Shown in pieces: positions 45,246 to 55,539 of a DNA stretch of 64,000 bases; within the stretch, counting starts at the first letter, position 1, and each line of letters starts with the position of its first letter. This DNA comes from Clitopilus passeckerianus (lineage: Eukaryota; Basidiomycota; Agaricomycetes; Agaricales; Entolomataceae), in assembly GCA_944990035.1 (NCBI GenBank), contig CALYLX010000098.1, forward strand, positions 868,001 to 932,000, given 5' to 3'. Below the pieces are notes generated by a model, which saw only the letters and a list, made by a program, of their open reading frames with translations, made no database searches and was not told where the DNA came from. Both the position numbers and the translations under genes were made by a program.

Positions 45246-48200
45246 AGAGGAAGACTGCAAAGCCGACGTCAGTACTTCCTCGCCCGATTGATATTTCCAG
45301 TGTACTTGTAGCTACTGATTTTTATGCTGAATCTATGCGTATCCCAATCTCTCTACAAGACCCTCTAGATGGAAATACAACAATCGCCGGCACAAAAGCT
45401 CTCATTGACTCTGGAGCGCAAGGGTCATTTATCGACTCCGTCTTTGCCAAGACACATCACCTCCCGCTACTCCCACTCCGACAACCGATTACAGCACGAA
45501 ACATTGATGGCACCCTGAACAAACAAGGAACTATTACCCACTTTACCTGGGTTATTGCCAAGATAGGGACAGCCATCATCAAGGAAAGATGTTTTGTCAC
45601 TGGACTCGGGAAAGACCACCTGATTTTTGGATTACCCTGGCTAAAACGGGTAGATCCAATCATATCGTGGAGCGACGGCACACTCGAAATCGACGAATCA
45701 CGCATTACCCAACGACTGTCGCAAACATTGATGCGAGCAGTAGACATCAAGCGGATGAGAGCCATCCGAGAACAACTACTAGAGGAAAACACGCCACCTA
45801 CCCCAGCACCTGATTGTTCCGAAGAGAATCCCGGAAAATCAGAAGGACTTAGCGACTATTTCCGAATAGTCGAAGACGGAGAAGAGATCAATGAAGATTT
45901 TCTCATCGCATACTGCCATAACGAACCGGCAGTCGGAATATTCACCAAGGAGGAACCCCCACTTACACAGGAACACACAGAGGATTACCTTGTGTACGGG
46001 CCAATCAGGCCAACTACCACGATACGACAGACGGTGGTAACACACCATCCAGCAACCAGACACCACACACAGCAGGTGTGGATACGTGCGAAAACATCAA
46101 TTTCGCAAGCTCTGGAACATAAACGAGAAGATAAGGAACCAAAGAAATCCCTTGACGAAATCATCCCCGACTATCTTCAAGACTACAGAAAAGTCTTTGA
46201 GAAAGCAGCATCCGAACGATTCCCACCAAGCCGACCCTGGGATCACGCCATAGATCTGAAGACAGATTTTGTGCCAAAAGACTGCAAGGTCTATCCGCTC
46301 AGCCCCTTAGAGCAAGAAAAACTCGACGAGTTTCTCAAGGAAAATCTAGCCAAAGGATACATCCGAGAATCCAACTCCCCACAAGCATCTCCGTTCTTCT
46401 TTGTTGCAAAGAAAGACTCGGAAGCCCTAAGACCATGTCAGGACTACCGACGACTCAACGAAGGAACAATACCTAACGCTTACCCCTTACCGCTGGCTAG
46501 CGAACTCATCGATAAACTCAAAGGAGCAACTGTCTTCACCAAACTCGACATTCGATGGGGATATCACAACATCCGCATCAAAGATGGTGACCAATGGAAA
46601 GCAGCGTTCAAGACCAACCGAGGGTTATTTGAACCAATGGTGATGTTCTTTGGACTAATGAACTCACCCGGTACCTTCCAAGCAATGATGAACCACCTTT
46701 TCCGAGACATGATAGACGAAGGATGGGTCATCATCTACATGGACGACATCCTCATCTTCTCCAACGATCCAGAAAAACACCGAGAACGCACACGCAGAGT
46801 CTTACAAAGACTACAAGACAACGATCTCTACCTCAAAGCAGAGAAATGCCAATTTGACACCACAAGAGTGGAATACCTCGGGTTCATCATTGAACCAAAC
46901 AAAATCTCCATGGACCCTGTCAAACTTGCAGGGATGCGCGACTGGCCTACGCCAACTACAGTAAAGGAAGTCCGATCATTCCTAGGATTCGGAAACTTTT
47001 ACCGCAGGTTCATCGGAAAATATGCGGAAATTGCCAAACCGCTGAACGAACTCACCAAGAAAGACAAGAAGTGGGAATGGACCAATGAATGTCACAAAGC
47101 TTTCACTACCCTGAAAGACAAATTCCTGGAAGCACCTGTGTTGCTGATGCCTGACCCCATGAAGCCATTTGTGGTGGAAAGCGACGCCTCAAAACATGCA
47201 ACAGGAGCAGTCCTACAACAACGTGACGCCAACGGATCATGGCACCCATGTGGTTTCATATCTAAATCGTTCTCGGAAACAGAACGGAACTATGAAATCT
47301 ACGACCGAGAACTTCTAGGCATTATCCGCGCATTAGAAACCTGGCGACACTACTTCCATGGATCCCAACATTCAGTCGTGATTCTATCCGATCACAAAAA
47401 TCTCACATACTTCCGAGAAGCCCGGAAGTTGAACCGACGACAAGCAAGATGGAATCTGATGCTATCCCAGTTTAACATCAAACTTGTACACACCCCTGGT
47501 GCAAAGATGATACAATCCGACGCACTATCTCAACGACCAGACCACATCCCAGGTGAAGATACCGACAACGAAGACATCATTCTCCTCCCTGACAAGCTCT
47601 TCCTTCGCTCAATTGACATTGAACTAAAGGACGAAATTGTACACAAGATGGTCAATGACAAACTGATTGTTGACGCCATTCGCACCGCCAAAGAAGACGG
47701 ACCCCCACCAATCCGATCAAACCTGGAAGACTGGAAATTTGACGATGGCATCTTGTACTACAAGGACAAGTGTGTGGTACCAGATGACGAAGACCTCCGA
47801 AGGAAGATAGTCCAACGTTATCACGATCTACCCAGCGCAGGACACCCTGGACAATTTGGGACACTGGAAAAAGTCCGGAAGGACTACTGGTGGCCAGGGA
47901 TGTCAGTGTTCATCAAGAACTTTGTGCAGGGCTGTGCAATGTGCCAGCAAATGAAAATCAATCGCCACCCCACTGCTCCACCATTAATGCCCATCAAATC
48001 CGAAACCACTAGGCCATTTTCGCTAGTGACGTACGATTTTCACACGGATCTCCCAGAGAGTAATGGTTTCGATAGCATTATAGCCGTGGTCGACCATGGA
48101 GCTACGAAGGGGGCAATTTTCATCCCTTGCACAAAGAAAATCGACGCCACAGGAACTGCAAACACCTACATTGACAACGTTTACCGTCGCTTTGGACTCC

Positions 48201-49069
48201 CCGACAAAGGAATTTCAGACAGAGGACCTCAATTCGCCTCTAAAGTTTTCCAAGAAATGGGACGACTCCTTGGAATCAAGCTCAACATGAGCACCGCCTA
48301 CCACCCACAAACCGATGGTGCGACAGAAAGGATCAATCAGGAGATTGATGCCTATCTCCGCATCTTCTGTGCACAGAACCCCGAATCCTAGTCCAAATGG
48401 ATTACCACTCTAGAATTCTCCTACAACAGCCGAACACACTCTGTCACCAAACGAACCCCATTCTACCTAATGATGGGATACGAACCACCTGCACTCCCAT
48501 CAGTTGCTCCCACTAGCAAAATTCCCGCAGTTGACAAACGGATCAAGAAACTTCTGCTAGCACGCGATGAAGCAAATGCTGCACATGCACTTGCTGCGCA
48601 ACGCATGGCAGAGAAGATCACACGACAGTTCACCCCATTCAAAGTCGGAGAAAAGGTGTGGTTAGAAGCCACAAATCTCAATCAAGGAAACATCTCCAAA
48701 AAACTAGCACCCAAACGAGAAGGACCCTTCAAGATACTTGAGGTAAAAGGACACCTGACCTATAAACTCGACCTGCCAAGACGATGGAAGATCCACCCGG
48801 TGATTCACGCGTCACTTCTCACCCGTTACATCTCCACCAAAGCGCATGGACCCAGCTTCTCTAAACCGCCACCTGACGAAATCAACGGAATAGAAGAATA
48901 CGAAATAGAAGCAATTGTGGCCCATCAGAAACAAGGCAAAGGGCGACACAGATACCTCGTAAAATGGAAGGGATGGCCATCAGCGGACAACGAATGGATG
49001 CCCGAGTCGGAACTGCGGAATGCCAAGGAAATACTCACCGAGTATAAAAAGAGGAAGAAACTCACCTGA
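45236..49069 (+). pseudogene. chromovirus Pol (PR-RT-RNase H-IN-chromodomain) with one in-frame stop
   Basis: Domains in order: protease KALIDSGAQGSFID (about 45395); reverse transcriptase LRPCQDYRRLNEGTIPNAYP, TVFTKLDIRWGYHNIRI and VIIYMDDILIFS (about 46730); RNase H VVESDASKHATGAVLQQRD and EIYDRELLGIIRALETW; integrase zinc region HPGQFGTLEKVRKDYWWPGM with CAMCQQMK, then VTYDFHTDLPESNGFDSIIA and STAYHPQTDGATERINQEID. A C-terminal chromodomain reads EYEIEAIVAHQKQGKGRHRY, LVKWKGWPSADNEW. The frame is broken only by TAG 48389-48391, where a Trp (TGG) would fit; it reopens at once and runs to TGA 49069. The first ATG in the pol frame is at 45335. The chromodomain would direct integration to marked chromatin. 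Confidence 0.92.
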
Positions 49070-49107
49070 CACCACATAGCAAACCCACTCACATCCACTA
49101 TATAACA

Positions 49108-49971
49108 ATGTCTCAAAATGCCTCTTCCTACGACCGCACCATCATCCGCAACACCTTCAAATCCGATACCGCTATTACGGCGCTCCGTACGCATACTGCC
49201 TGGAGCAGCGACGACAACCCTCTCACCACTGTGGGAGAACAAGGAACCCTCTACCAAAACCGACGAACCGAAACTCGCAACGAAGTGGCTCGTCTGCGCC
49301 ACCAATTTGCGAAAACCACTGACGATCTTGATCAACTTTTGGACAAAGTTGATCGAGAAATGGAGGAGACCCTCACAGACCTCTTCTTTGCTATTGGAGG
49401 AACAGCTTTCCTCGACGAATTCTTCCCCGAACGACAAAACTGGTTCAACAACCCAGAGGAGACAGACTTCGAAACCCTTGCCTCCAATCCCTGGGGGCCT
49501 GAGGAAAGTCAAGAAGAGGAAGTCACGATCCTCACTGCACGTCAAGTTTGCGGAACCCTACGAGCATTTCCTCCCGTCACCAATTTACACACCGCCGCAA
49601 AAATAAAACATAACCCCTTCGTCAAAAAAGAACAGAACGACAACAAGGAAAACATCAACCCCAATGGCAAACCCTCCAACGCCATACCTCTCCGCATTCG
49701 AAAGCCCACCAGAGTCCGACTCACCAACGCTGGTGAACCTTCCCCCTCGACAGTATCGTCCCAGAAGGCACCGCGCACCGGATACCTTGCCAACAGACCA
49801 CCACCACCCAGATGGTTCAGATGCTACATTTGTGGAGGCAGACACCGACAGTGTCATTGCTTTCGTTTTGTGTGTCGTCTGTGCCATCATCGTGGCCCAG
49901 GCCATTACCCGGTTAGCTGCCCACAACGCTACCACAAGGGCATAGACCGTCACTTCAAAGGAAGGAATTGA
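49108..49971 (+). CDS. chromovirus third ORF, Cys/His-rich, env position
   Basis: ATG 49108 begins MSQNASSYDRTIIRNTFKSD. The N-terminal half is helical (ARLRHQFAKTTDDLDQLLDK) and acidic; the middle is basic and Pro-rich. The C-terminus has a dense Cys/His cluster, WFRCYICGGRHRQCHC, FVCRLCHHRGPGHYPVSC, PQRYHKGIDRHFKGRN (288 codons with stop). It starts 38 bp after pol, perhaps from the ATG of TATAACAATGTCT. A diverged relic at 52720-53436 keeps the same frame, the same Cys/His spacing and mostly synonymous differences. There is no signal peptide, so it is not an envelope protein. Nucleic-acid binding is inferred from the knuckle-like pattern; the function is unknown. Confidence 0.8.
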   Translation: MSQNASSYDRTIIRNTFKSDTAITALRTHTAWSSDDNPLTTVGEQGTLYQNRRTETRNEVARLRHQFAKTTDDLDQLLDKVDREMEETLTDLFFAIGGTAFLDEFFPERQNWFNNPEETDFETLASNPWGPEESQEEEVTILTARQVCGTLRAFPPVTNLHTAAKIKHNPFVKKEQNDNKENINPNGKPSNAIPLRIRKPTRVRLTNAGEPSPSTVSSQKAPRTGYLANRPPPPRWFRCYICGGRHRQCHCFRFVCRLCHHRGPGHYPVSCPQRYHKGIDRHFKGRN

Positions 49972-50003
49972 AGTCGGAGACTTCAACGATAGCGAGAGGG
50001 TAA

Positions 50004-50498
50004 TGTTATGATTTTGCTTACATGTTTCTCCTTACATACCCCGGCCCGCTTACCTATGCACGATTACTCACATATGCTGCGCATCACTGCGCATTTTTCA
50101 TCTTTTTCCATGCTTACTCCGCATCTCTCACGATCGTGAGAGACTTATACCTTATCTGACTCTTTCTGACTCGCATCGAGTCATACTGACTCATGTACTT
50201 ACTCATCATGCTGCGCATGACTCATTACTTACTCAGCATGCTGTGCATGCGCTATATTTAGAACTACTAGATAGGTATATAAACCTGTACCATTTGGTCA
50301 AGGCTCCTCAGCTTGACCTAGGCAATCTACCTAACTGCTTAGTTCTCTACTTCGCCTTTAAGTCCCTTGCTTCGTCAATCTCACCAGGTCGTCAGTACAG
50401 CCGCAGCTGCTGACAAATCTTGACAAATCTCTGTCTTTGTTTATCAAAGACATCGAGCGTAAACAGTATTACCTAAGTTGTTAGGCTCTGCCTTAACA
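50004..50498 (+). repeat. 3' LTR of the chromovirus (495 bp)
   Basis: Longer than the 5' LTR by a 10-bp tandem duplication in GACAAATCTTGACAAATCT near 50413-50430. Near identity of the two LTRs implies a recent insertion. Confidence 0.93.
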
Positions 50499-50635
50499 AT
50501 TATTTGACTATGTACATTAGATATATAAAATTCAGCCATTAGTACTTGGTATTGCCTCCCTTTGCCTTAAGGACTGCTTCTATCCTTCTGGGCATACTTT
50601 CTATTAAGTTCTGACACACCTCTGGTGGTATTCTC

Positions 50636-51553
50636 CTATACCTCTGCAACTCTCTCCCAAACTTCAAAAACCCCCTTAGCGTGAGTCAGATATTCATTAA
50701 GCTTCCTTTTGATATGGTCCCAGAGGTGTTCTATAGGGTTGAGGTCAGGAGACTGTGCTGGCCAGTCTAGAAGATCAATATCATTGTCTTCCATCCACAC
50801 CCGGACCACATTAGAGGTGTGCTTGGGGTCATTGTCCTGCTGGAAAATTCTTTCGTCCTCGGGAATGTCCAAATTCTCCATGCTGACCAGCAGCTGCTGG
50901 TCCAAAATGTCCCGATATTGGAAGCGGTCCATAATGCCCTCAACCTCTGCAAGTTGCCCCACTCCATTCCACCCCATACACCCCCATACCATGATGCTTC
51001 CTCCTCCGGGTTTAAATGTTTTTGTTATTTCCCTAGGAATAAGGCCCTGGCCCTTCTGTTTCCATGTCCATTTCCTTCCATCTGACCCAATTCTATTGAT
51101 CTTGGTCTCATCTGACCATACCACCCTCTTCCAGTCCTCTACAGTGCGTTCCTTGTGCTTGTGGCACCATGCTACGCGCGCCTTCTTTTGAGCAGAAGTA
51201 AGCAAGGGCTTTGGCTTCAACACAACAGCATAGAAATCATTTTTCTTGAGTACATTTCTGACTGTTTGCGGGGAGACAGTGTTGGAAATGATGGTGTTAA
51301 TGTGTTTGGTGACCTGCACAGCATTAGTGCATCTGCCATGGTTGAATTGTGCCAGAACAGCTCGTTTATCAGTAGGGGTGAGCTTAGAAGGGCGGCCAGA
51401 AGAAGGTTTAGAGCGGTTGGGACAGATTTCTTGAAGCACCGTAGCCACAGTAGACTTGCCTACATTGAGTTTGGAGGCAATAGACTGGACAGAGTAATTG
51501 TTAGAAGCCAGAGAAATAATGTTTTCCTTCTGAGCAGATGGAATAGGCCGCAT
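50636..51553 (-). pseudogene. Tc1-like DD34E transposase of element 1, C-terminus damaged
   Basis: ATG 51553 begins MRPIPSAQKENIISLASNNY. Two helix-turn-helix motifs (IASKLNVGKSTVATVLQE; GRPSKLTPTDKRAVLAQF) precede the catalytic core: WSDETKINRIGSDG (first Asp), FQQDNDPKHTS (second Asp) and DWPAQSPDLNPIEHLW (Glu, 34 residues after the second Asp). A TAG follows VWERVAEV, and relative to element 2 a 2-base deletion comes next, so roughly the last 35 residues are lost; the remnant of that tail runs to about 50537. The catalytic core is intact. Confidence 0.88.
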
Positions 51554-51917
51554 GGTAAATTGTGGGGATTTGATAGCATTTCAGCTGCTTATATGTATTG
51601 CAAACACAGCCATATGGCTGTAGTGCATAGCCTCTAAGGCTGTGCTGCACTGCCAAGGGCTATGCACACTGCAATTGGGCTGTGTCTGTGTTTCTGGAAG
51701 CACAGTCAAATAATTGTCCAGATGTATCTCTGACTTGTTTCTACTATATCTAAACGGACTTTGATCCGAAGTACGTAACTTTTATAAAGTCTTGTAGCAG
51801 AGATCAAATGCTTTGTTTTATGTACCAACACTATAATTCAAACTTTGGTATAGCGAAGGTTATTAAGCAAATACTCAAAAAGTGCGAAACATCCGGACAA
51901 TTGTTTGAGTCACTGTA

Positions 51918-52069
51918 GTGTAGTTCACTCGATGAACACGGTTTTACTTACGTTAGTACAGAATGCATGTAATTAGTTACTTGCAACCGGACTGCGATCG
52001 GGCGCCGGAATATAAATTGTCAGACGCCCCCTCTGGGGGCATAGGGCTTTGATCAAAAAAAAAAAAAAA
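51918..52069 (+). mobile_element. LINE 3' end with poly(A), plus strand
   Basis: Matches the 3' untranslated ends of the LINEs at 55255, 59938 and 60781 read in reverse (GTAGTTCACTCGATGAACAC, GGCGCCGGAATATAAATTG, hairpin GACGCCCCCTCTGGGGGC), then A15 at 52055-52069. Its left end is the insertion point of Tc1-like element 1. Confidence 0.8.
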
Positions 52070-52257
52070 CTGCAGAGACAGTACATAGCGTGGTTACAGA
52101 GGGGACAGGACCCTCTAACTGTCACGCTCCCCATCTAGCCTGTGCAGCTGGTTGCTGAGCGCATCATTCTGCCAAAGGGCAGTGAGCAAGAGGAAGAGTT
52201 TCTGAAGGAACTGTACTCTTTTTTGCAAGCACTGGACACAACCAGTCTCACAACAGC
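52070..52257 (+). mobile_element. LINE ORF2 fragment, plus strand
   Basis: Translates in part as GSEQEEEFLKEL ... ALDTTSLTTA, matching the post-endonuclease linker of LINE copies 1 and 3. It starts immediately after the poly(A) of the neighbouring LINE end and is cut by an LTR at 52258. Confidence 0.75.
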
Positions 52258-52719
52258 TGTTAAGCTAGTATCGCTACTCGCTTAAACAAGTATCAAGGGT
52301 TCAGCTGCTTAGACTTCTACCAGCCTTTGTAGAGACGAGCAAGAGTAATTGAGCAAGTCGAAGTTAAAGCAAATAGCAATGTATAGGCTTTTAGGTCAAG
52401 CTGGAGAAGCAAGACCAAAAGCGTGAAAGTATTTATACAAGGTTGGTAGGGCTAAGGGTTGGGCATTGCGCAGCAATGCTGTGTAAGTAAAATAAGTATG
52501 ACTCAGAGTGAGTCAGGGTAAGAGTCACTATGAGTCACGATAAGTAAATATAGTACAAGTATCTCACGATCGTGAGAATACTGAGTAATCAGTGTAAAAA
52601 GAATGAATAGTGCGCAGCACTTGTAAGGTAAGCAAGTAGGTGTAAGCAGGCCGAAGTAGTAACAATGAATTAGTAAGAAGGAAAAAGAGTCCGGGTGCGT
52701 ATCCAAGGTAACTGTAACA
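52258..52719 (-). repeat. LTR of a related gypsy element, inverted
   Basis: Begins TGTTA and ends TAACA (462 bp). It shares with the young chromovirus LTR the 16-bp palindrome TCTCACGATCGTGAGA (52562-52577) and TGACTCA/TGAGTCA boxes (52499, 52509, 52531), although most other sequence has diverged. The LTR fragment at 42590-43026 is the same family. Confidence 0.8.
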
Positions 52720-53436
52720 TTACCCTCTCACTAGCGTTGAAGTCACCTGACTTCAATTCTTCCTTTTGCCCCAGAAGTGGCGGTCTATGTTCTTCCAGTA
52801 GCGTTGTGGACATTTAACCGGGTAATGGCCTGGGCCGCGACAATGACACAGACGACAAACAAAATGAAAGCAATGACATTGTCGATGTCTGCCTCCACAG
52901 ATGTAACATCTGAACCATCGCGGTGGAATTGGTTGGTTGGCGAGGTATCCGGTACGCGGCGCCTTCTGGGACGAGATTGTCGAGGAAGAGGGTTCACCAG
53001 AGTCGGCGAATCTGACTCGGGTGGGCTTTCGAATGCGGAGAGGTAGGGTGTCATTGGTTGTGACATCGGGGTCGATGTTCTCCTTGTTGTTATCTTGTTC
53101 TTCAGGGTTAGTCCTGACGAATGGGTTATGTTTGATTTTTGCGGCGGTTTCTAAGTCGACGGTTGGGGGGAATTCTCGGAGGGTTCCTCGAACCTGACGT
53201 GCCGTGAGAATCGTCGGTTCTTCAGTGGTTTGATCTTTCTCAGGCCCCCAGGGATTGGCGGCAAGGGTTTCGAAATCTGTCTCTTTCGGGTTGGGGAACC
53301 AACTTCGTCGCTCAGGATAGTGCTGATCGAGGAAGGCTGTTCCTCCAGCAGCAGAGAAGAGGTTGGTGAGGGTTTCTTCCGTGCGTTGGTCAGAGCTGTC
53401 AAGAGCTCGATCAAGTTCTTCAAGGGTTTTCGAATA
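52720..53436 (-). pseudogene. gypsy third-ORF relic, inverted, cut by Tc1-like element 2
   Basis: On the minus strand it reads (S)RTTEETLTNLFSAAGGTAFL-like sequence, DFETLAANPWGPEK, TILTARQVRGTLREFPP, KAPRTGYLANQPIPPRWFRC, YICGGRHRQCHCFHFVCRLC and RGPGHYPVKCPQRYWKNIDR, ending in a stop just before the LTR. It is homologous to the ORF at 49108-49971. The 5' portion is lost at 53437. Confidence 0.82.
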
Positions 53437-53438
53437 TA

Positions 53439-55056
53439 CAGTGACTCAAACAATTGTCCCAATGTTTCGCACTTTTTGAGTGTTTGGTTAATAACTTTAA
53501 ACCAAGTACAAATAAGACTAAAGTGTAGGTATATATCTAAAAGCATTTGATCCCAGCTTCTAGAATATATAAAAATATTATAACTCCGATCAAAACCGAT
53601 GGAGATATAGTGCAAACAAAACAGAGAAACATTGGGACAATTATTTGGCTGTGCCTCAGAAATACCAGAACAGCCTTATTGCAGTGCACATAGCCTTTGG
53701 CAGTGCAGTACAGCCTATGAGGCTATATGCCACAGCCATATGGCAGTGCTGGCCATACATATAAGCAGCTGAAATGCTCTAAATTTCTCATAATCCACTA
53801 TGCACCCTATTCCTTCTGCTCAAAAGGAAAATATCATTGCTCTAGCTTCTAATCAATACTCTATTCGTGCTATTGCCTCCAAACTCAATGTGGGCAAGTC
53901 TACTGTCTCTAGGGTACTTCAAGAAACCTGTCCCAACCGCTCTAGCCTCTCCTCTGGCCGCCCCTCCAAGCTTTCTTCTACCGATGAACGGGCTATTATG
54001 GCACAACTCAACACTGGCAGGTCCCTTAACGCTGTGCAGGTCACCAAACACATCAACACCATTATCTCCAACCCTGTCTCCTCACAAACAGTCAGAAATG
54101 TACTCAAGAAAAACAATTTCTATGCTGTTGTGTTGAAGCCAAAGCCATTGCTTACTGCTAAACAAAGAAGAGCACAAGTAGCTTGGTGCCACAAGTACAA
54201 GGAATGGACTGTGGAGGACTGGAAAAGGGTGGTATGGTCAGATGAGACCAAGATCAATAGGATTGGGTCAGATGGAAGGCAATGGACATGGAAACAGAAG
54301 GGCCAGGGCCTGATTCCAAGAGAAGTCAAAAAAACAGTAAAACATGGTGGAGGAAACATCATGGTATGGGGCTGTATGGGGTGGAATGGAGTTGGGCAAC
54401 TTTCAGAAATTGAGGGTATCATGGACCGCTTCCAGTATCGGGATATTTTGGACACCCAGCTTCTGGTCAGCATGGAGAATTTGGACATTCCAGAAGACGA
54501 TAGGATTTTCTAGCAAGACAACAACCCCAAGCACACCTCCAATGTGATCCGAGAGTGGATGGAGGACAATGATATTGATCTTCTAGATTGGCCTGCACAA
54601 TCCCCTGACCTAAACTCTATTGAACACCTCTGGGAACATATCAAACGAAAGCTTAATGAACATCCAACTCATGCTAAGGGAGTCTGGGAGGTTTGGGAGA
54701 GAGTTGCAGCTGTATGGGAGGATATACCAGCAGAAGTGTGTCAGAACTTAATTGAAAGTATGCCTAGAAGGATAGATGCAGTACTCAAGGCCAAGGGAGG
54801 CAATACCAAGTACTAATTGCTTTATTTTGTATATTTCTGGGACCTAGCCAAATAATTGTCCCAATGTTCTCTGTTTTGTTTGCACGATATCTCCATCAGT
54901 TATGATCGGAGTTAAAATATTTTTATATATTCTAGAAGCTGGGATCAAATGCTTTTAGATATATACCTACACTTTAGTCTTATTTGTACTTGGTCTAAAG
55001 TTATTAACCAAACACTCAAAAGGTGCGAAACATTGGAACAATTGTTTGAGTCACTG
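53439..55056 (+). mobile_element. Tc1-like element 2, complete, 1618 bp
   Basis: The ends CAGTGACTCAAACAATTGTC and its reverse complement (one mismatch) start inverted repeats of about 215 bp. TA flanks both sides (53437-53438; 55057-55058). It interrupts the gypsy relic on the left and abuts a LINE fragment on the right. It belongs to the same family as element 1. Confidence 0.9.
53800..54816 (+). pseudogene. Tc1-like DD34E transposase of element 2, nonsense codon in catalytic core
   Basis: ATG 53800 begins MHPIPSAQKENIIALASNQY. It is collinear with the element 1 transposase, with WSDETKINRIGSDG, then IPEDDRIF followed by TAG at 54511-54513 where Gln (CAG) is expected, QDNNPKHTSN, DWPAQSPDLNSIEHLWEHIK and a full C-terminus RRIDAVLKAKGGNTKY. 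The single C-to-T change removes the last two catalytic residues. Confidence 0.9.
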
Positions 55057-55058
55057 TA

Positions 55059-55236
55059 TGCGATGTTGCGCTCGACCTGGGTTTGGAGGCTAGCGTACTA
55101 CCAGTACGCACTCCTACTCACTTCCCGCATGCTGTCAGTCTTAGGCCGTCAGTCATTGATCTATTCTTTATCCCTGTGGGTCGCACTGCAGGGACTGCAC
55201 ACAGCGTGGTCACAGAGTGGAAAGGACCCTCTGACC
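55059..55236 (+). mobile_element. LINE ORF2 endonuclease fragment, plus strand
   Basis: Reads DLGLEASVLPVRTPTHFPHA, VSLRPSVIDLFFIPVGRTAG and TAHSVVTEWKGPSD, matching the apurinic-type endonuclease of LINE copies 1 and 3 in the opposite orientation. It stops at the poly(T) of LINE copy 1. Confidence 0.8.
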
Positions 55237-55539
55237 TTTTTTTTTTTTTTTTTTGGTCAAAGCCCTACGCCCCCAGAGGGGGCGTCTGACAATTTATATT
55301 CCGGCGCCCAATAGCAGTCCGGTCGCAAGTAACTAAATACATGCATTGTATACTAACGTAAGTAAAGAACCGTGTTCGTCGAGTGAACTACACTGAATAT
55401 GAGGTGCACCAAAGAGCAAGCTAGGGTGGCCCCCGAGGATAAATCTCTCAGCGAGTATGGTAGCGAGGAACACCCCGCAGAAGCAGCAAGAACCCTGGGG
55501 GCCAGGCTTGCCGCTATATGAAGGATGGAGCACTGACGC

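Larger units (their letters stand above)
43233..50498 (+). mobile_element. Ty3/gypsy chromovirus LTR retrotransposon, 7.27 kb
   Basis: Two LTRs (43233-43717 and 50004-50498) bound gag, pol and a third ORF. Both LTRs begin TGTT and end AACA. A 5-bp target duplication, ATTAT, lies at 43228-43232 and 50499-50503. The pre-insertion sequence is recognisable as the inverted repeat of the host Tc1-like element. A purine-rich tract (GCGAGAGGG) precedes the 3' LTR. I could not match the primer-binding site to a tRNA end. Confidence 0.93.
43027..51915 (-). mobile_element. Tc1-like element 1 with long inverted repeats, split by a gypsy element
   Basis: The left end at 43027 (CAGTGACTCAAACAATTGTC) and right end at 51915 (its reverse complement) begin inverted repeats of about 210 bp (left 43027 to about 43232 then continuing after 50504; right about 51700-51915). 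TA flanks the right end; the left flank has decayed to TG. The minus-strand transposase lies at 50636-51553. The chromovirus 43233-50498 interrupts the inner end of the left inverted repeat. Confidence 0.82.

Noticed and set aside
49664..49945. Overlapping +1-frame ORF with a hydrophobic segment (VIAFVLCVVCAIIVAQAI), also open in the relic at 52785-53066
   Set aside because: Third-position changes of the main frame fall on second positions here, so this frame changes amino acids freely while the zinc-knuckle frame stays conserved. The hydrophobic run is the shadow of Cys/His codons.
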